The notes under the pieces: model-generated
Databases searched by the model: none
Seen by the model: only the letters and a program-made list of their open reading frames with translations
Told to the model about the DNA's origin: nothing
Part shown: piece by piece, positions 1-10,150 of the stretch
How the letters are laid out: each line of letters opens with the position of its first letter
How positions within the stretch are numbered: position 1 is the stretch's first letter
Made by a program: the position numbers and the translations under genes
NCBI GenBank assembly: GCA_028280735.1
Contig: JANQLH010000174.1
Coordinates: forward strand, 1 to 39,743
Origin: SAR324 cluster bacterium
GTDB taxonomy: Bacteria > SAR324 > XYD2-FULL-50-16
DNA: 39,743 nt
Direction: 5' to 3'

Positions 1-703
1 ATTGTTTCTCCAAAAGCTCATCCTGCACCTCACCCAGCGTTTTGCTGTCTTCCAGGGCAAATACCGCAGTTCGGGGTGTCATCACGGGATAAACCTCCCT
101 CTCGTCGAACAGAAACACGTTCTGGATCAGTTCTTTTTCCGTTTCTTTGATAACCCCAAGTTCCTCACCCTTGGACACCACATTAATCACGGTATTTTCC
201 GTGATACCGGTTTCCGGTTCCTTGCGCTGTAATAACCTGTTTACAAATTTGCTGATCTTATCGAGAAAGAAATTTGCAGGAGCAAGAATACCCCCTAAAA
301 TCCAGATAATCGGTGCGTTGAACAAGGCTAAAGCCCGATTATGTGCCAATGCGATACTTTTGGGTACGATTTCGCAAAATATCAATATGGTAATCGTGAG
401 CACCGCCGCTGAAACAGTAATCGTCAGCTCCTCGGATAATCCCAGTTCAAGTGAGTATTTTATTGCCAGAGTGGTGTTTAGTGCGGTGGCAGCTATGTTT
501 ACAACATTGTTGCCGATTAGAATGGTTCCTAGTAGTTTTTCCTTGTTCTCATGCAGTTTTATCAGTAGTTTGCGGTTTTTCTTTTCCGATTTTGATATCT
601 CAATCAGATCGATATCTCCCAGGGAATTAAACGCGCTTTCCATTCCTGAAAAAAAAGCTGATAAAAATAACAGAATCACCAGGAATATTATGCCAGTGAT
701 CAA
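1..703 (-). CDS. CNNM/HlyC-CorC family transporter (partial)
   Basis: The visible 234 residues are the N-terminal part of a DUF21 (CNNM) membrane domain followed by the start of a CBS-pair region; the 3' end lies beyond the window. The first segment is a hydrophobic helix ending in SAFFSGMESAFNSL, matching the family's AFFSGxETA signature. Further membrane helices follow. Near residues 190-215 comes an acidic helix and the VMTPR motif that marks entry into the CBS domains. Family members are linked to magnesium or cobalt efflux and ion homeostasis at the inner membrane; substrate cannot be told here. There is no in-frame ATG before the first helix. A TTG at 703 preceded by AAGG at a good distance is the likeliest start, because an in-frame stop lies just upstream. 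The zinc-ribbon gene lies 49 bases upstream on the same strand. Confidence 0.88.
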   Translation of the reverse strand, partial: MITGIIFLVILLFLSAFFSGMESAFNSLGDIDLIEISKSEKKNRKLLIKLHENKEKLLGTILIGNNVVNIAATALNTTLAIKYSLELGLSEELTITVSAAVLTITILIFCEIVPKSIALAHNRALALFNAPIIWILGGILAPANFFLDKISKFVNRLLQRKEPETGITENTVINVVSKGEELGVIKETEKELIQNVFLFDEREVYPVMTPRTAVFALEDSKTLGEVQDELLEKQ

Positions 704-752
704 CTCGACCTTTGGATAGTTTTATTGAATAATTGTTAAGAAAATGGGCTTG

Positions 753-1511
753 TTACTTCTTTTTTGCCTTGGATTTTGTTTTCTTTTTTATGTCCTCGGC
801 TGGTTTTTCCGGAGCTTTATAAAACAACAGCCTGCTACAGTGCGGACATCGTCCGACAGAATCGCGCATGATTTCATTAAAGAGCTGGGCCGGAATTGCC
901 ATGGCACATCCCATACAATTGCTGGAGCTGATTGCCACTGCCGCGGGAATAACCTTGCGTGTGATCAGCTGCTCGTATTCTGCAAAAACTTCGGGATCAA
1001 CCTTTGAGATCACCTCGTTTTTGTTTTTATTGCATTCCTCAATAATGTCAAGCAGTACCTTTTCCTCTTTTAAAACTTCTTGCTCCTTTTCGGTCATCGC
1101 TTCCTTTTCCTGGCGGTATTCTTCCAGCGCCGAAGAAAGCTTCTGTGACAGTTCCTCTTTTTGACCTTCCAACTCCAGAATTTGGTCTTCAACCTTTTTT
1201 ATAGTCTTCTTGGCTATATCGATCTCTTTTTGGGAAGCCACGTATTCTTTCTGATTCTTGACCGCGAGCATCTTTTCATCAGAGCGTTTAATCTTTTCAT
1301 TCTCGACGTTAACCAGGGTTTCTCGTTCTCTGATTTTCCCATAGATCTCTTCTTCCTTTTCTTTCAGTTTATCCAAATGAAGCTCGACCTTTCTTACGGG
1401 AATCCTCAGCAGTTTCTTTTTCTCAGGAATTGTTTTTAAGCGGTTTTTGTTTGTTGAAAGGATACGGTCCTGTTTGGAAATATGAAGAATCGCATCGATT
1501 GATTCCGGCAT
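753..1511 (-). CDS. Coiled-coil C4-type zinc ribbon protein (DUF164/zf-RING_7)
   Basis: This 252-residue protein has a long charged helical region (about residues 10-165) rich in Lys and Glu with heptad character, then a C-terminal zinc ribbon. The four cysteines are visible as NCMGCAM and GRCPHCSRLLFY, separated by the AIPAQLFNEI helix typical of this family. A lysine-rich tail ends the protein. Homologues are widespread bacterial proteins thought to bind nucleic acid or act as scaffolds, but their exact function is not settled. The gene is followed after 49 bases by the CNNM gene and is separated from the upstream tRNA by a strong terminator, so it probably has its own promoter in 1512-1570. 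Family identification is firm, function is not. Confidence 0.88.
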   Translation of the reverse strand: MPESIDAILHISKQDRILSTNKNRLKTIPEKKKLLRIPVRKVELHLDKLKEKEEEIYGKIRERETLVNVENEKIKRSDEKMLAVKNQKEYVASQKEIDIAKKTIKKVEDQILELEGQKEELSQKLSSALEEYRQEKEAMTEKEQEVLKEEKVLLDIIEECNKNKNEVISKVDPEVFAEYEQLITRKVIPAAVAISSSNCMGCAMAIPAQLFNEIMRDSVGRCPHCSRLLFYKAPEKPAEDIKKKTKSKAKKK

Positions 1512-1570
1512 GATAATCTCCTGTTTCTATTACTCTTTATAATGCCAACTAATTGTTACTACCCATAAAA

Positions 1571-1615
1571 AAAAACACCGGGGCATAAGAGTGATTCTTT
1601 TGCCCCGGTGTTTTT
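1571..1615. terminator. Bidirectional intrinsic terminator
   Basis: A perfect inverted repeat pairs AAAAACACCGGGGCA (1571-1585) with TGCCCCGGTGTTTTT (1601-1615) around a 15-base loop. Read on the minus strand the GC-rich stem is followed by a run of nine T, ending transcription from the tRNA upstream. Read on the plus strand it is followed by five T. Confidence 0.85.
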
Positions 1616-1706
1616 GTATAGTCGTACCCGGTTCTGTTGTCGTTTTGTTGTTCTCAACCTGGGATCTTTACTCGCGTTAACCATTCGAGTATGTCTGGTT
1701 AGAAAT

Positions 1707-1783
1707 TGGTGGGCCCACCTGGACTTGAACCAGGGACCGTCCGGTTATGAGCCGGATGCTCTAACCAACTGAGCTATAGGCCC
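1707..1783 (-). tRNA. tRNA with CAT anticodon, probably tRNA-Ile2 (k2CAU)
   Basis: The minus strand folds as a complete 77-base tRNA with encoded CCA. The acceptor stem is GGGCCTA/TGGGCCC with one T-G wobble, the D arm contains AGCTCAGTTGGTTAGAGC, the anticodon loop is CTCATAA and the T arm contains GGTTCAAGTCC. CAT could be elongator Met or minor Ile. The C4-G69 and C5-G68 pairs are determinants for the lysidine synthetase TilS in E. coli, and the overall sequence resembles tRNA-Ile2, so I favour Ile decoding AUA. It is not the initiator, because the first pair G1-C72 is intact. It is transcribed toward the terminator at 1571-1615. Confidence 0.9.
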
Positions 1784-3472
<1,689 letters not shown>

Positions 3473-3490
3473 GATTCAATTTGATTAAGC

Positions 3491-3519
3491 AGGGCAAGCC
3501 TTTTGAAGGGCCTTGCCCT
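3491..3519 (+). other. Stem-loop between eno and ftsB-like gene
   Basis: AGGGCAAG (3491-3498) pairs with CTTGCCCT (3512-3519), and CCTT pairs with AAGG inside with a two-base bulge. There is no T run after it, so it is more likely an mRNA processing or partial attenuation element than a full terminator. Confidence 0.45.
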
Positions 3520-3528
3520 GTATTGCCT

Positions 3529-3810
3529 ATGAAACTCAAAGAAAAAAAAGTTATCCAAGGGTTGATTACCTTCAGTATCCTGATTGTTGCCACCATTTCA
3601 CTTTTTGGGGATAAGGGTTTGGTGCAGTATATGGCCTTAAAGCGCCAACAAAAAGCCCTGGAACAGGAAATAGGCTTATTGAAACAGGAACGCAAAGAGT
3701 GGTTAAACAAAATCCACTCTCTGAAAACCAATCGTACCTATATAGAGACCATCGCCCGAGAGGAATTAGGTATGGTACATAATACTGAAATTATGATTCA
3801 GCTTCAGTAA
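3529..3810 (+). CDS. FtsB/DivIC-like septum formation initiator
   Basis: This is a small bitopic protein: a short basic N-terminus (MKLKEKK), one transmembrane segment (about residues 9-27) and a periplasmic coiled coil (about 30-70) ending in the family motif region IETIAREELGMV. FtsB/DivIC works with FtsL and FtsQ in the divisome at the inner membrane. Its position directly behind eno is the classic location of ftsB. The start is uncertain. ATG 3529 gives a standard N-terminus but has no Shine-Dalgarno. TTG 3481 has AGGA six bases upstream and would add 16 residues, but that stretch (3491-3519) forms a stem-loop and looks non-coding. Confidence 0.88.
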   Translation: MKLKEKKVIQGLITFSILIVATISLFGDKGLVQYMALKRQQKALEQEIGLLKQERKEWLNKIHSLKTNRTYIETIAREELGMVHNTEIMIQLQ

Positions 3811-3826
3811 TGCCGGAAAACTGTAC

Positions 3827-4249
3827 ATGAAATCCCTGTTCCCAATCTTCCTGTCTTTGTTTTTTCTTCAAAGCGTTCCCTGTTTTGGAAAAAACCCTAT
3901 GAATGCACCGCTGTCCACCCTTTCGGCAAAAAAGCACTCCAAAAGTTACGAAACCTCGGCGGTAAAGATGGTCATGTCTGCTATGATCGGTTTTTATTCC
4001 ACATGTATCAGCCCGGTTGATGGAGCAAGGAGTCCCAGTTACCCGACAGGATCAGCGTATGGAAAACAGGTGGTGGAAAAATACGGGTTTTTCCCCGGCT
4101 TTTTTCTGATTGCTGATCGATTGTTGCACGAGTCGGATGTGAATCTTGGACCGGTGATCACCGTTTACGGGAAAGACCGTTATTATGATCCTGTTGAAAA
4201 CAATACCTTTTGGTGGGACGAGGATGTACTGACAAATGAAAACAATTAA
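3827..4249 (+). CDS. Divergent YidD-like protein with signal peptide
   Basis: The 140-residue product starts with a hydrophobic signal-like segment (about residues 1-21). Residues 55-100 carry the pattern of YidD, the small membrane-associated protein linked to YidC insertase efficiency: FYSTCISPVDGARSPSYPTG, then SAYGKQVVEKYGFFPGFFLI and a leucine helix, and later YYDPVENN, compared with ISP...FYPTCSEYA...HG...G and GYDPV in YidD. The conserved cysteines of CRFYPTCSEY are replaced, and YidD normally lacks a cleavable signal. So it is best called a YidD-fold relative that may act in the periplasm. It begins 16 bases after the ftsB-like stop, probably co-transcribed, and ends 12 bases before the convergent DUF4416 gene. 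Confidence 0.62.
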   Translation: MKSLFPIFLSLFFLQSVPCFGKNPMNAPLSTLSAKKHSKSYETSAVKMVMSAMIGFYSTCISPVDGARSPSYPTGSAYGKQVVEKYGFFPGFFLIADRLLHESDVNLGPVITVYGKDRYYDPVENNTFWWDEDVLTNENN

Positions 4250-4261
4250 GGAATCAAGTAC

Positions 4262-4795
4262 TTATTCCTGCAGGCTTTTCAATCCTTTCAATTGGGTCTT
4301 ATAAAGATTGCGGATGTTGATTAGATCTCGGTTGTAAATACCACTTTTAAAATCGGGAAATCCCCACATAAAGGTTTTATAGTCTCCTTCTTCAAAATAC
4401 ATAATCATATCAGCCCAAACACCAGCTGAAAGGTAAATTTTATTACTCCTTCCCTTGAAGGACGCCAACACCACCTTAAACATGTCCATATAACCGATAT
4501 CCACATTGATTCGCCTGTTACCGTTTTTCCTGAGAGTATCCTCAAATTCTCTGGCTTTTACTTTTGATGCTGCCAGCTGTTCAGGATGAACCAGTTTTTT
4601 AAAAGAAACCATCCCCCTGTGCAAGCCTTTACCCATTTCCGATTCGTAGTAATCTGTCTCGACAAATGGAAAAAACTCGCCTTGATAGTCGATTGGAGAG
4701 TATAAGGTTGTCAGTTCGGGTAAAATACCTTCATAATCCTCCCTGTCCTGATAAAGAATTGCGGCGACCTGCTTAACATTCGTTATATCAATCAT
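4262..4795 (-). CDS. DUF4416 family protein
   Basis: The 177-residue protein matches the DUF4416 pattern: an opening on parallel beta structure with YSPIDYQGEFFPF, then TDYYESEMGKGLHRGMVSFK, LVHPEQLAASK, NRRINVDIGYMDMFKVVLAS, and a final aromatic-rich section MWGFPDFKSG before a helical end. The family occurs in several deltaproteobacterial and other deep-branching lineages and has no established function. It is the last gene of the thrS - glycosyltransferase - DUF4416 run, 61 bases after the glycosyltransferase, suggesting co-transcription but giving no clear functional link. Confidence 0.85.
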   Translation of the reverse strand: MIDITNVKQVAAILYQDREDYEGILPELTTLYSPIDYQGEFFPFVETDYYESEMGKGLHRGMVSFKKLVHPEQLAASKVKAREFEDTLRKNGNRRINVDIGYMDMFKVVLASFKGRSNKIYLSAGVWADMIMYFEEGDYKTFMWGFPDFKSGIYNRDLINIRNLYKTQLKGLKSLQE

Positions 4796-4856
4796 TTTTT
4801 TTGCTGATAATAAAAGCTACAACGTTACCAGTATTCGGTTTATAGATATACTTTCA

Positions 4857-5894
4857 TCAAATAAACCTCAAATAATCTAATCCTTCAACCAAGCCTGAAT
4901 TTGCAAGGGCTTTTTCAGCTAACCGCCTGCCCTCTTCAACCCCGATACAAAGAAGAAACAAAGTTTCCCGATACTCGTTAAAAAAACTCCCGGCGTTGTC
5001 TTGGGTTAAACAAGCAACAGGCTTTCCACAAACGGTACGATCACCACCACTTTTGATATTGTCAACAAATCCATCTATGTCGACTCCTTCTTTTTTCAAA
5101 GCTTGGAAGGTCATACGACCGGCTGAGCCTGTCCCCATGATAATGATTTGACTTTTATTTGGCCATTGCTTTACGACTTGTGCAAAGTAATGTGCCTTAG
5201 CGGCAAACATGGCGGGTCGCTTGCAGCGATCATCGTTTCTTGCCAAACGTTCGGCATGATCTCCCTTGTCCAGCAGAATATCGGGCAGCTTCCCAAAATT
5301 CATGCCCTTAACATACGCTCTTAGCAGGATGTCGTAATCCTCAGCCCAGGGGTTTTCCAAATACCCACCCAATTGTTGAAATGTTTCCAAACGAAGAAAA
5401 AAAGTGGGATGCATGATGGGAGATTCAGCAAAGATATTGGCTTTGATATCTGAGTCAGAAAGCAATCCGTTACTCCAATCACGGTATCGCTCTTGGCCCG
5501 GAGAAAGGCTGCCCTCATATCGAAACAGCTTGATTCGAGACCCCAGAATATCCGTCTTCGGATTTTTTTGAAAATAGGTCAATTGTTTTGCTAATCGTTC
5601 GGGTCGCATCACATCATCGGCATCCATGCGAGCAGCCCATTTTCCTTGACATAATTCAAGGCCTGCATTGAGAGCTGAAACTATGCCTTTATTCTCCGGC
5701 AAATGAAGAGCTTTGATTCTGGCGTCGGAATACGAATAGCGGGAAAGGATAGCCGGACTTGAATCAGTTGATCCGTCATTCACGGCTATCACTTCAAAGT
5801 GGGCATGTGTCTGGTTGAGGATACTTTCCAGACATTGCTCCAGGTAACTTTCCGCATTGTACAGCGGAAGCAGAACAGAAATGAGATCGTCCAC
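4857..5894 (-). CDS. Family 2 glycosyltransferase with C-terminal Rossmann-like domain
   Basis: The N-terminal 230 residues are a GT-A fold family 2 glycosyltransferase. ISVLLPLYNAESYLEQCLES opens the nucleotide-binding region, VNDGSTDSS follows, and ARMDADDVM carries the DXD metal site near residue 91. WAEDYDILLRA contains the ED pair of the acceptor region. The last 100 residues hold a second nucleotide-binding-like unit, IIIMGTGSAGRMTFQALK followed by IDGFVDN and GKPV, like the N-terminal domain of sugar acyltransferases such as PglD. It probably works in surface polysaccharide synthesis. I prefer GTG 5894, one base after the thrS stop (5896-5898) and with GGA upstream. The frame extends to TTG 5951 inside thrS. 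Confidence 0.88.
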   Translation of the reverse strand: MDDLISVLLPLYNAESYLEQCLESILNQTHAHFEVIAVNDGSTDSSPAILSRYSYSDARIKALHLPENKGIVSALNAGLELCQGKWAARMDADDVMRPERLAKQLTYFQKNPKTDILGSRIKLFRYEGSLSPGQERYRDWSNGLLSDSDIKANIFAESPIMHPTFFLRLETFQQLGGYLENPWAEDYDILLRAYVKGMNFGKLPDILLDKGDHAERLARNDDRCKRPAMFAAKAHYFAQVVKQWPNKSQIIIMGTGSAGRMTFQALKKEGVDIDGFVDNIKSGGDRTVCGKPVACLTQDNAGSFFNEYRETLFLLCIGVEEGRRLAEKALANSGLVEGLDYLRFI

Positions 5895-5895
5895 C

Positions 5896-7800
5896 TCAAA
5901 TTTCCGATTTCCTTGGTGACCGGGTTTTATATTCGTCCACCAGGACTTCAATTACCTGCTGAACAGGTTTGGCGCCTAAAACCTTGTTTGCAGCCCTGAC
6001 TGTGACGGTGTTCTCCTGGACTTCGCGATCCCCCACGACCAATATATAATTAACCTGGTCCAGTTGGGCCTGGCGAACCTTTTTGTTCACCGATTCTGCA
6101 GAAAGGTCTGTTTCAGCCCTTAAACCGGCTTTGCGCATTTCCTCGCAAACAGATTCGGCATAGTTGTTATGGTTGTCGGAAATGGCAAGGATTCTCACTT
6201 GCCTTGGAGACAGCCACATGGGGAACTTTCCGGCGAAATGCTCCACGATGACACCAAAAAACCGTTCGATCGAACCATAGATCACCCTGTGAATCATTAC
6301 AGGGCGCTGCTTGCTGCCATCTTCAGCAATATAATTCAAATCAAATCGATCCGGCATCATCATATCAAGCTGAATGGTACCACATTGCCAGCTGCGACCA
6401 ATCGCATCTTTAATATGGATATCAATTTTAGGACCGTAAAATGCGCCGTCACCTTCATTGACAACATAGTCATAACCGCCGGACTCCAACGCGCCTTTTA
6501 ATCCGTTGGTGGCCATATCCCATTGTTCATCCGTACCGATCGACTTTTCAGGTCTGGTGGATAATTCAAGGTGATACTCCAAACCAAACATTGAATACAT
6601 CCTCTCTGACAGGGACAGCACCCCTTGAATTTCAGTCGGAATCTGTTCCGGCAGCATAAAAATATGGGCATCATCCTGGTGAAAGCATCGCACACGAAAC
6701 AGTCCGGACAGGGCCCCGCTTAATTCATGACGATGAACCAGACCAATTTCTGCCACCCTCATGGGAAACTGGCGGTAGGAATACTGATTCTCCTTATAAT
6801 ACAGCATGCCGCCAGGGCAATTCATCGGCTTGATCGCATAAGCCCTGTCGTCAATTTCTGTAATATAGATGTTCTCGCGATAGTTATCCCAATGCCCTGA
6901 GTTCTCCCAAAGCTCCTGGGTCAGCATGATCGGCGTTTTAATCTTCACATAGCCTTCCTCAAGATGACATTCTTCCCAGAACTTCATGAGTTCTTCCCAG
7001 ATGATCATACCATTGGGATGGTAGAACGGCATACCCGGCGCTTCCTGGTGAAACGAATACAATCCCAGTTGCTTGCCGATAAGCCTGTGATCTCTTCTTT
7101 TTGCTTCCTCCAGGAAGTTAAGATATTTGGAGAGCATTTTTTTGTCAGGATATGCTGTAGCATACACCCTGGTCAGCTGTTCATTATCCGCGTTTGCTCG
7201 CCAATAAGCGCCTGAGGTCTTCATCACCTTGAACGCCTGGATCAATCCCAAATGAGGAATATGGGGCCCTCGACACAGATCAACGAACTCATCCTGTTGA
7301 TAAGCGCTCAAGCCTTCTTCCAGTTGTTCGATCATTTCCTTCTTAAAAGGATTGTCTCCAAAAACCTCCAAAGCCTCCTGTTGAGAAGAATAATCGATAC
7401 GTTGCGGCTGGGCCCTGTCTTTGATGATCTTTTTTACTTCTTCCTCGATTTTTTCAAAATCGGTATCAGATATCGTCAGATCAGCAAAATCATAGTAGAA
7501 ACCCTCTTCAATGGCTGGTCCGATTGTCGGCTTGGCGTCCGGATACAGCCTTACAATAGCCTGGGCTAAAACATGCGCGGAAGAGTGCCAGAAAATCTCT
7601 TTGCCTTCCCTGTCTTCAAAGGTCAGAATATGCACTTCATCACCCGTGTTCAAGCTGGTCGTTAAATCCTTAAGCTCCCCGTTTACCTTGGCTGCAATAG
7701 CAGCTCCTTTTAACGACTTCTTCAACTTTCTCGAAAGATCCAATGCATTGCTTCCGTCTGGTAATTCCTGACGACTTCCATCGGGTAGAGTGATTTCCAT
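5896..7800 (-). CDS. thrS: Threonyl-tRNA synthetase
   Basis: The enzyme charges tRNA-Thr with threonine. The 634-residue product has the full bacterial architecture: TGS domain (about 1-60), editing domain starting near HSSAHVLAQAIVRLYPDA, class II catalytic core with GMPFYHPNGMIIWEEL, the zinc-site region KPMNCPGG, motif 2 around FRVRCFHQDDAHIF and motif 3 around VIYGSIERFFGVI, then an anticodon-binding domain from MWLSPRQVRIL. ATG 7800 is preceded by AGGAG at seven bases. The leader on the minus strand (from 7801 upward) has a short CTCCA/TGGAG hairpin but no T-box consensus. It is the first gene of a run with a glycosyltransferase and a DUF4416 gene. Confidence 0.98.
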   Translation of the reverse strand: MEITLPDGSRQELPDGSNALDLSRKLKKSLKGAAIAAKVNGELKDLTTSLNTGDEVHILTFEDREGKEIFWHSSAHVLAQAIVRLYPDAKPTIGPAIEEGFYYDFADLTISDTDFEKIEEEVKKIIKDRAQPQRIDYSSQQEALEVFGDNPFKKEMIEQLEEGLSAYQQDEFVDLCRGPHIPHLGLIQAFKVMKTSGAYWRANADNEQLTRVYATAYPDKKMLSKYLNFLEEAKRRDHRLIGKQLGLYSFHQEAPGMPFYHPNGMIIWEELMKFWEECHLEEGYVKIKTPIMLTQELWENSGHWDNYRENIYITEIDDRAYAIKPMNCPGGMLYYKENQYSYRQFPMRVAEIGLVHRHELSGALSGLFRVRCFHQDDAHIFMLPEQIPTEIQGVLSLSERMYSMFGLEYHLELSTRPEKSIGTDEQWDMATNGLKGALESGGYDYVVNEGDGAFYGPKIDIHIKDAIGRSWQCGTIQLDMMMPDRFDLNYIAEDGSKQRPVMIHRVIYGSIERFFGVIVEHFAGKFPMWLSPRQVRILAISDNHNNYAESVCEEMRKAGLRAETDLSAESVNKKVRQAQLDQVNYILVVGDREVQENTVTVRAANKVLGAKPVQQVIEVLVDEYKTRSPRKSEI

Positions 7801-8253
7801 TTCTAACTCCTGTTTTCCGGCTTTTTTAATCCTTATTTGAATTAATGGTTTTGATTGAATGGTAATACGAACAGGAAATCCTAAAACCGCTTCCCGATCG
7901 CATCAAAGGAATTATTCTCCACGATTGGAGTAAAATTGAAAACCCTTAAGTCTCACATAGCTTGACCAAATTTCGCTTTGAAATTATCACCGGCAGCGTT
8001 ATGAGTAATGGCAGGAGGAAACGAGTCGCATTATCTCCCCCTTTGCCTGTCAGCCACAAGAATAGACTTGGCCTTAAGAATTATGGATTGTTTTTTGACA
8101 GGTTTGACTTTTAAAAGCAGGAACGATAGCATCTAGTTATAAGGGTTTTGAATAATAAAATAATTTCAGCTATATAGATCAACACTTTGACGATATCCTG
8201 TTTAAATTTAAGACTATTTTTAACCAGCTGCTCAATGTAATTCTTGAGACCTT
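7801..8253. other. Divergent intergenic region thrS / hypothetical gene
   Basis: No gene is seen. On the plus strand TTGACT (8104-8109), 17 bases, then TAGCAT (8127-8132) is a possible promoter for the gene at 8254. A second TTGACA lies at 8095-8100. On the minus strand only a small hairpin with stem CTCCA/TGGAG near 7918-7931 stands out. Confidence 0.35.
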
Positions 8254-8697
8254 ATGAGCCCATTCAGTTTCTACGAAATTAAAACACAAAAATCGAAGGA
8301 GTTTGTAAACGGGGTGCGTAAAACAAGTCTGGCTTGTTTAAATCATCCCGAAATTCACTTCTTTCTCTGGCTTGACGAAGAAGAGAAATTAAAACAGGTG
8401 CAGTTTGTATTTGATGAAAATTTGTTGGAATGGGAAGAGGGAAGGAAAGGTCTAGTCGCAAGTGAAACAAACAGAAAAACGGGTCATGTATCACGGAAAT
8501 CCGGGAGTCAAAAGGGATCACGAACTATCCACTCCAGCCGCGATATTTCTATCTTAAAGAAAGGTCTGCAGATCATTCATACCGCGGAATTACCTGATGA
8601 TTACGATGCCATGATCCGCACCAATCTCTTACACCCCTACCTCAAACAAAAAAACGGTCGTACTCAAAAACCTTCCGAGGACTCCTCTTCATCTTAA
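8254..8697 (+). CDS. Hypothetical protein
   Basis: I do not recognise this 147-residue protein. The first 60 residues look globular, with alternating hydrophobics (IHFFLWLDEEEKLKQVQFVF reads as a beta-helix-beta pattern). A basic, serine-rich middle (about 70-95) and a helical segment with IIHTAELPDDYDAMIRTNLL follow. A polar Ser-rich tail ends it. There is no signal peptide or membrane helix. It stands alone between the divergent thrS and the convergent ccmC, whose stop is 12 bases away. A candidate promoter lies at 8104-8132. The Shine-Dalgarno is weak (GAGA). The open frame and its codon use support a real gene. Confidence 0.6.
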   Translation: MSPFSFYEIKTQKSKEFVNGVRKTSLACLNHPEIHFFLWLDEEEKLKQVQFVFDENLLEWEEGRKGLVASETNRKTGHVSRKSGSQKGSRTIHSSRDISILKKGLQIIHTAELPDDYDAMIRTNLLHPYLKQKNGRTQKPSEDSSSS

Positions 8698-8709
8698 AAG
8701 TAAGTTTTC

Positions 8710-9381
8710 TCAAAGCGTTTTCGCCATCTCCTTTTGATAGGAACGACTACTCTTCTCAAGCGCCACCCTCGTCAGTAAAAGAAAAAGGTATATGATCGAA
8801 AATACCGACACACTAAACATCAGGGTCGTCAGAATTTGGTCATCGATGACACCGGGTTTTTTCGAGAAGACAGTGGAAGGTTGATGAAGGGTTCTCCACC
8901 AGACCACGGATAGATGGATTAAAGGGATATCCAGAAATCCGATTATGGCTACAACCGCTGAGAGTCTGGCTTGTTGTTCGCCAAATTCCGAGAATCGTCT
9001 CAGCAGCAAATACCCGGAAAATATTAAAAACAGAATTAAAGTGGTGGTCAAACGGGCATCCCAAGTCCAGTAAGTGTTCCAGGTTGGTTTAGCCCAAATG
9101 GAACCCGTCAGCAACGCCAACCCGCAAAAAACCACACCAATTTCCACCGAAGAAAGGGCAATAACATCAAATAATTCGGATCGCTTCCAGAGATACAGAA
9201 TGGAAAAGATAAACGCCACGGTTATAGCCAGGTAACAGGTCCAGGCCGAAGGGACATGAATGTACATAATTTTTTGCACCATCCCCATGGAGACTTCCAA
9301 GGGGGACCATAAAAACACCATCATCAACATGAGGGTTAATCCTACCAGGGCTAATAGGCCTGTAAGTGTCTGCAATTTCAT
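8710..9381 (-). CDS. ccmC: Haem exporter membrane protein CcmC
   Basis: CcmC is the inner-membrane component that takes haem to CcmE in System I cytochrome c maturation. The 223-residue product has six predicted membrane helices and the tryptophan-rich WWD segment WAKPTWNTYWTWDAR at residues 96-110. Flanking histidines that could ligate haem are H42 in MYIHVPSAW and H156 or H166 in LIHLSVVWWRTLH. A good AAGGA precedes the ATG. It is the last gene of a YbjN-like - ccmA - ccmB - ccmC run. No ccmE, ccmF, ccmG or ccmH is in the window, so the rest of the pathway must lie elsewhere. Confidence 0.94.
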   Translation of the reverse strand: MKLQTLTGLLALVGLTLMLMMVFLWSPLEVSMGMVQKIMYIHVPSAWTCYLAITVAFIFSILYLWKRSELFDVIALSSVEIGVVFCGLALLTGSIWAKPTWNTYWTWDARLTTTLILFLIFSGYLLLRRFSEFGEQQARLSAVVAIIGFLDIPLIHLSVVWWRTLHQPSTVFSKKPGVIDDQILTTLMFSVSVFSIIYLFLLLTRVALEKSSRSYQKEMAKTL

Positions 9382-9428
9382 AAGTCCTTCAAAGTAGTAA
9401 ATTCAGGTTGGCGGGTTTTAGGCATAAA

Positions 9429-10100
9429 TTAAAGTTCCATTACAAATTCGAATGTTAAATAGGATATTATGAGAAAGATCAGATCAAACCCTACAAGCAG
9501 TCGAATCCAATCCACGGAGGCCAATAATCCGCTGCCTCCCAAAATGTCCTGGGTTATTCTCACACAGGCCAATAGTAAAGGCACGAGAAGAGGGAATAAC
9601 AACAAGGGCAGTAAAATTTCTTTGAAGCGGATATCGGAGGTCAGACCCGCCAATAGTGTGCCCAGTGATGTAAATCCGATAGACGCCAGCAGGCTCAAAA
9701 CAATTAGCTCCGGAAAATACGAGATTGCCAGGGAGTTAAACAGAATACCAAATACCGGGATGACCAGTCCCTGGACAATCAGGATGAACACCACGGATGC
9801 CGACATCTTTCCCAGGAAAATTGCACCGCGACTAACAGGAGACACCAACAAGGCTTGTATGCAAGCGTTTTCCTTTTCATGTTGAAATGATTTGTTAAGG
9901 CTGAGAATCCCACTGAGTAGAAAAGAAATCCAGAACATCCCGGCAAGAACATTAATTTGCTTTGATAATTCCTGCGGCAAGGCAAATGCGAAAATCAAAA
10001 GGATTGTGATGGTAAAAAACAACATGGAAAAAAAATTCTCCATGCGCCTCAAATCCAATTGCAAGTCTTTTATTAAAATAGCCCAGATGTCTCTTATCAT
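9429..10100 (-). CDS. ccmB: Haem exporter membrane protein CcmB
   Basis: This 223-residue polytopic membrane protein has six hydrophobic segments and the CcmB-type start MIRDIWAILIKDLQLDLR with an amphipathic cytoplasmic helix. A conserved internal region around FQHEKENACIQALLVSPVSR matches the family's EKExGxLEALLLSPVSR. CcmB pairs with the ATPase CcmA and with CcmC to release haem from CcmC-CcmE. It sits 50 bases after ccmA and 47 before ccmC in the expected order. Length is typical. Confidence 0.9.
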   Translation of the reverse strand: MIRDIWAILIKDLQLDLRRMENFFSMLFFTITILLIFAFALPQELSKQINVLAGMFWISFLLSGILSLNKSFQHEKENACIQALLVSPVSRGAIFLGKMSASVVFILIVQGLVIPVFGILFNSLAISYFPELIVLSLLASIGFTSLGTLLAGLTSDIRFKEILLPLLLFPLLVPLLLACVRITQDILGGSGLLASVDWIRLLVGFDLIFLIISYLTFEFVMEL

Positions 10101-10150
10101 TTGCTTGTTAGGTTAATTACACAGGGAATGATCCGATCGGTTTTATTAAA

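Noticed and set aside
147-719. 190-codon open frame on the plus strand
   Set aside because: It is antisense to the CNNM gene, whose minus-strand protein has clear family motifs.
7801-7980. T-box riboswitch in the thrS leader
   Set aside because: No T-box sequence or specifier-loop structure could be found; only a small hairpin is present.
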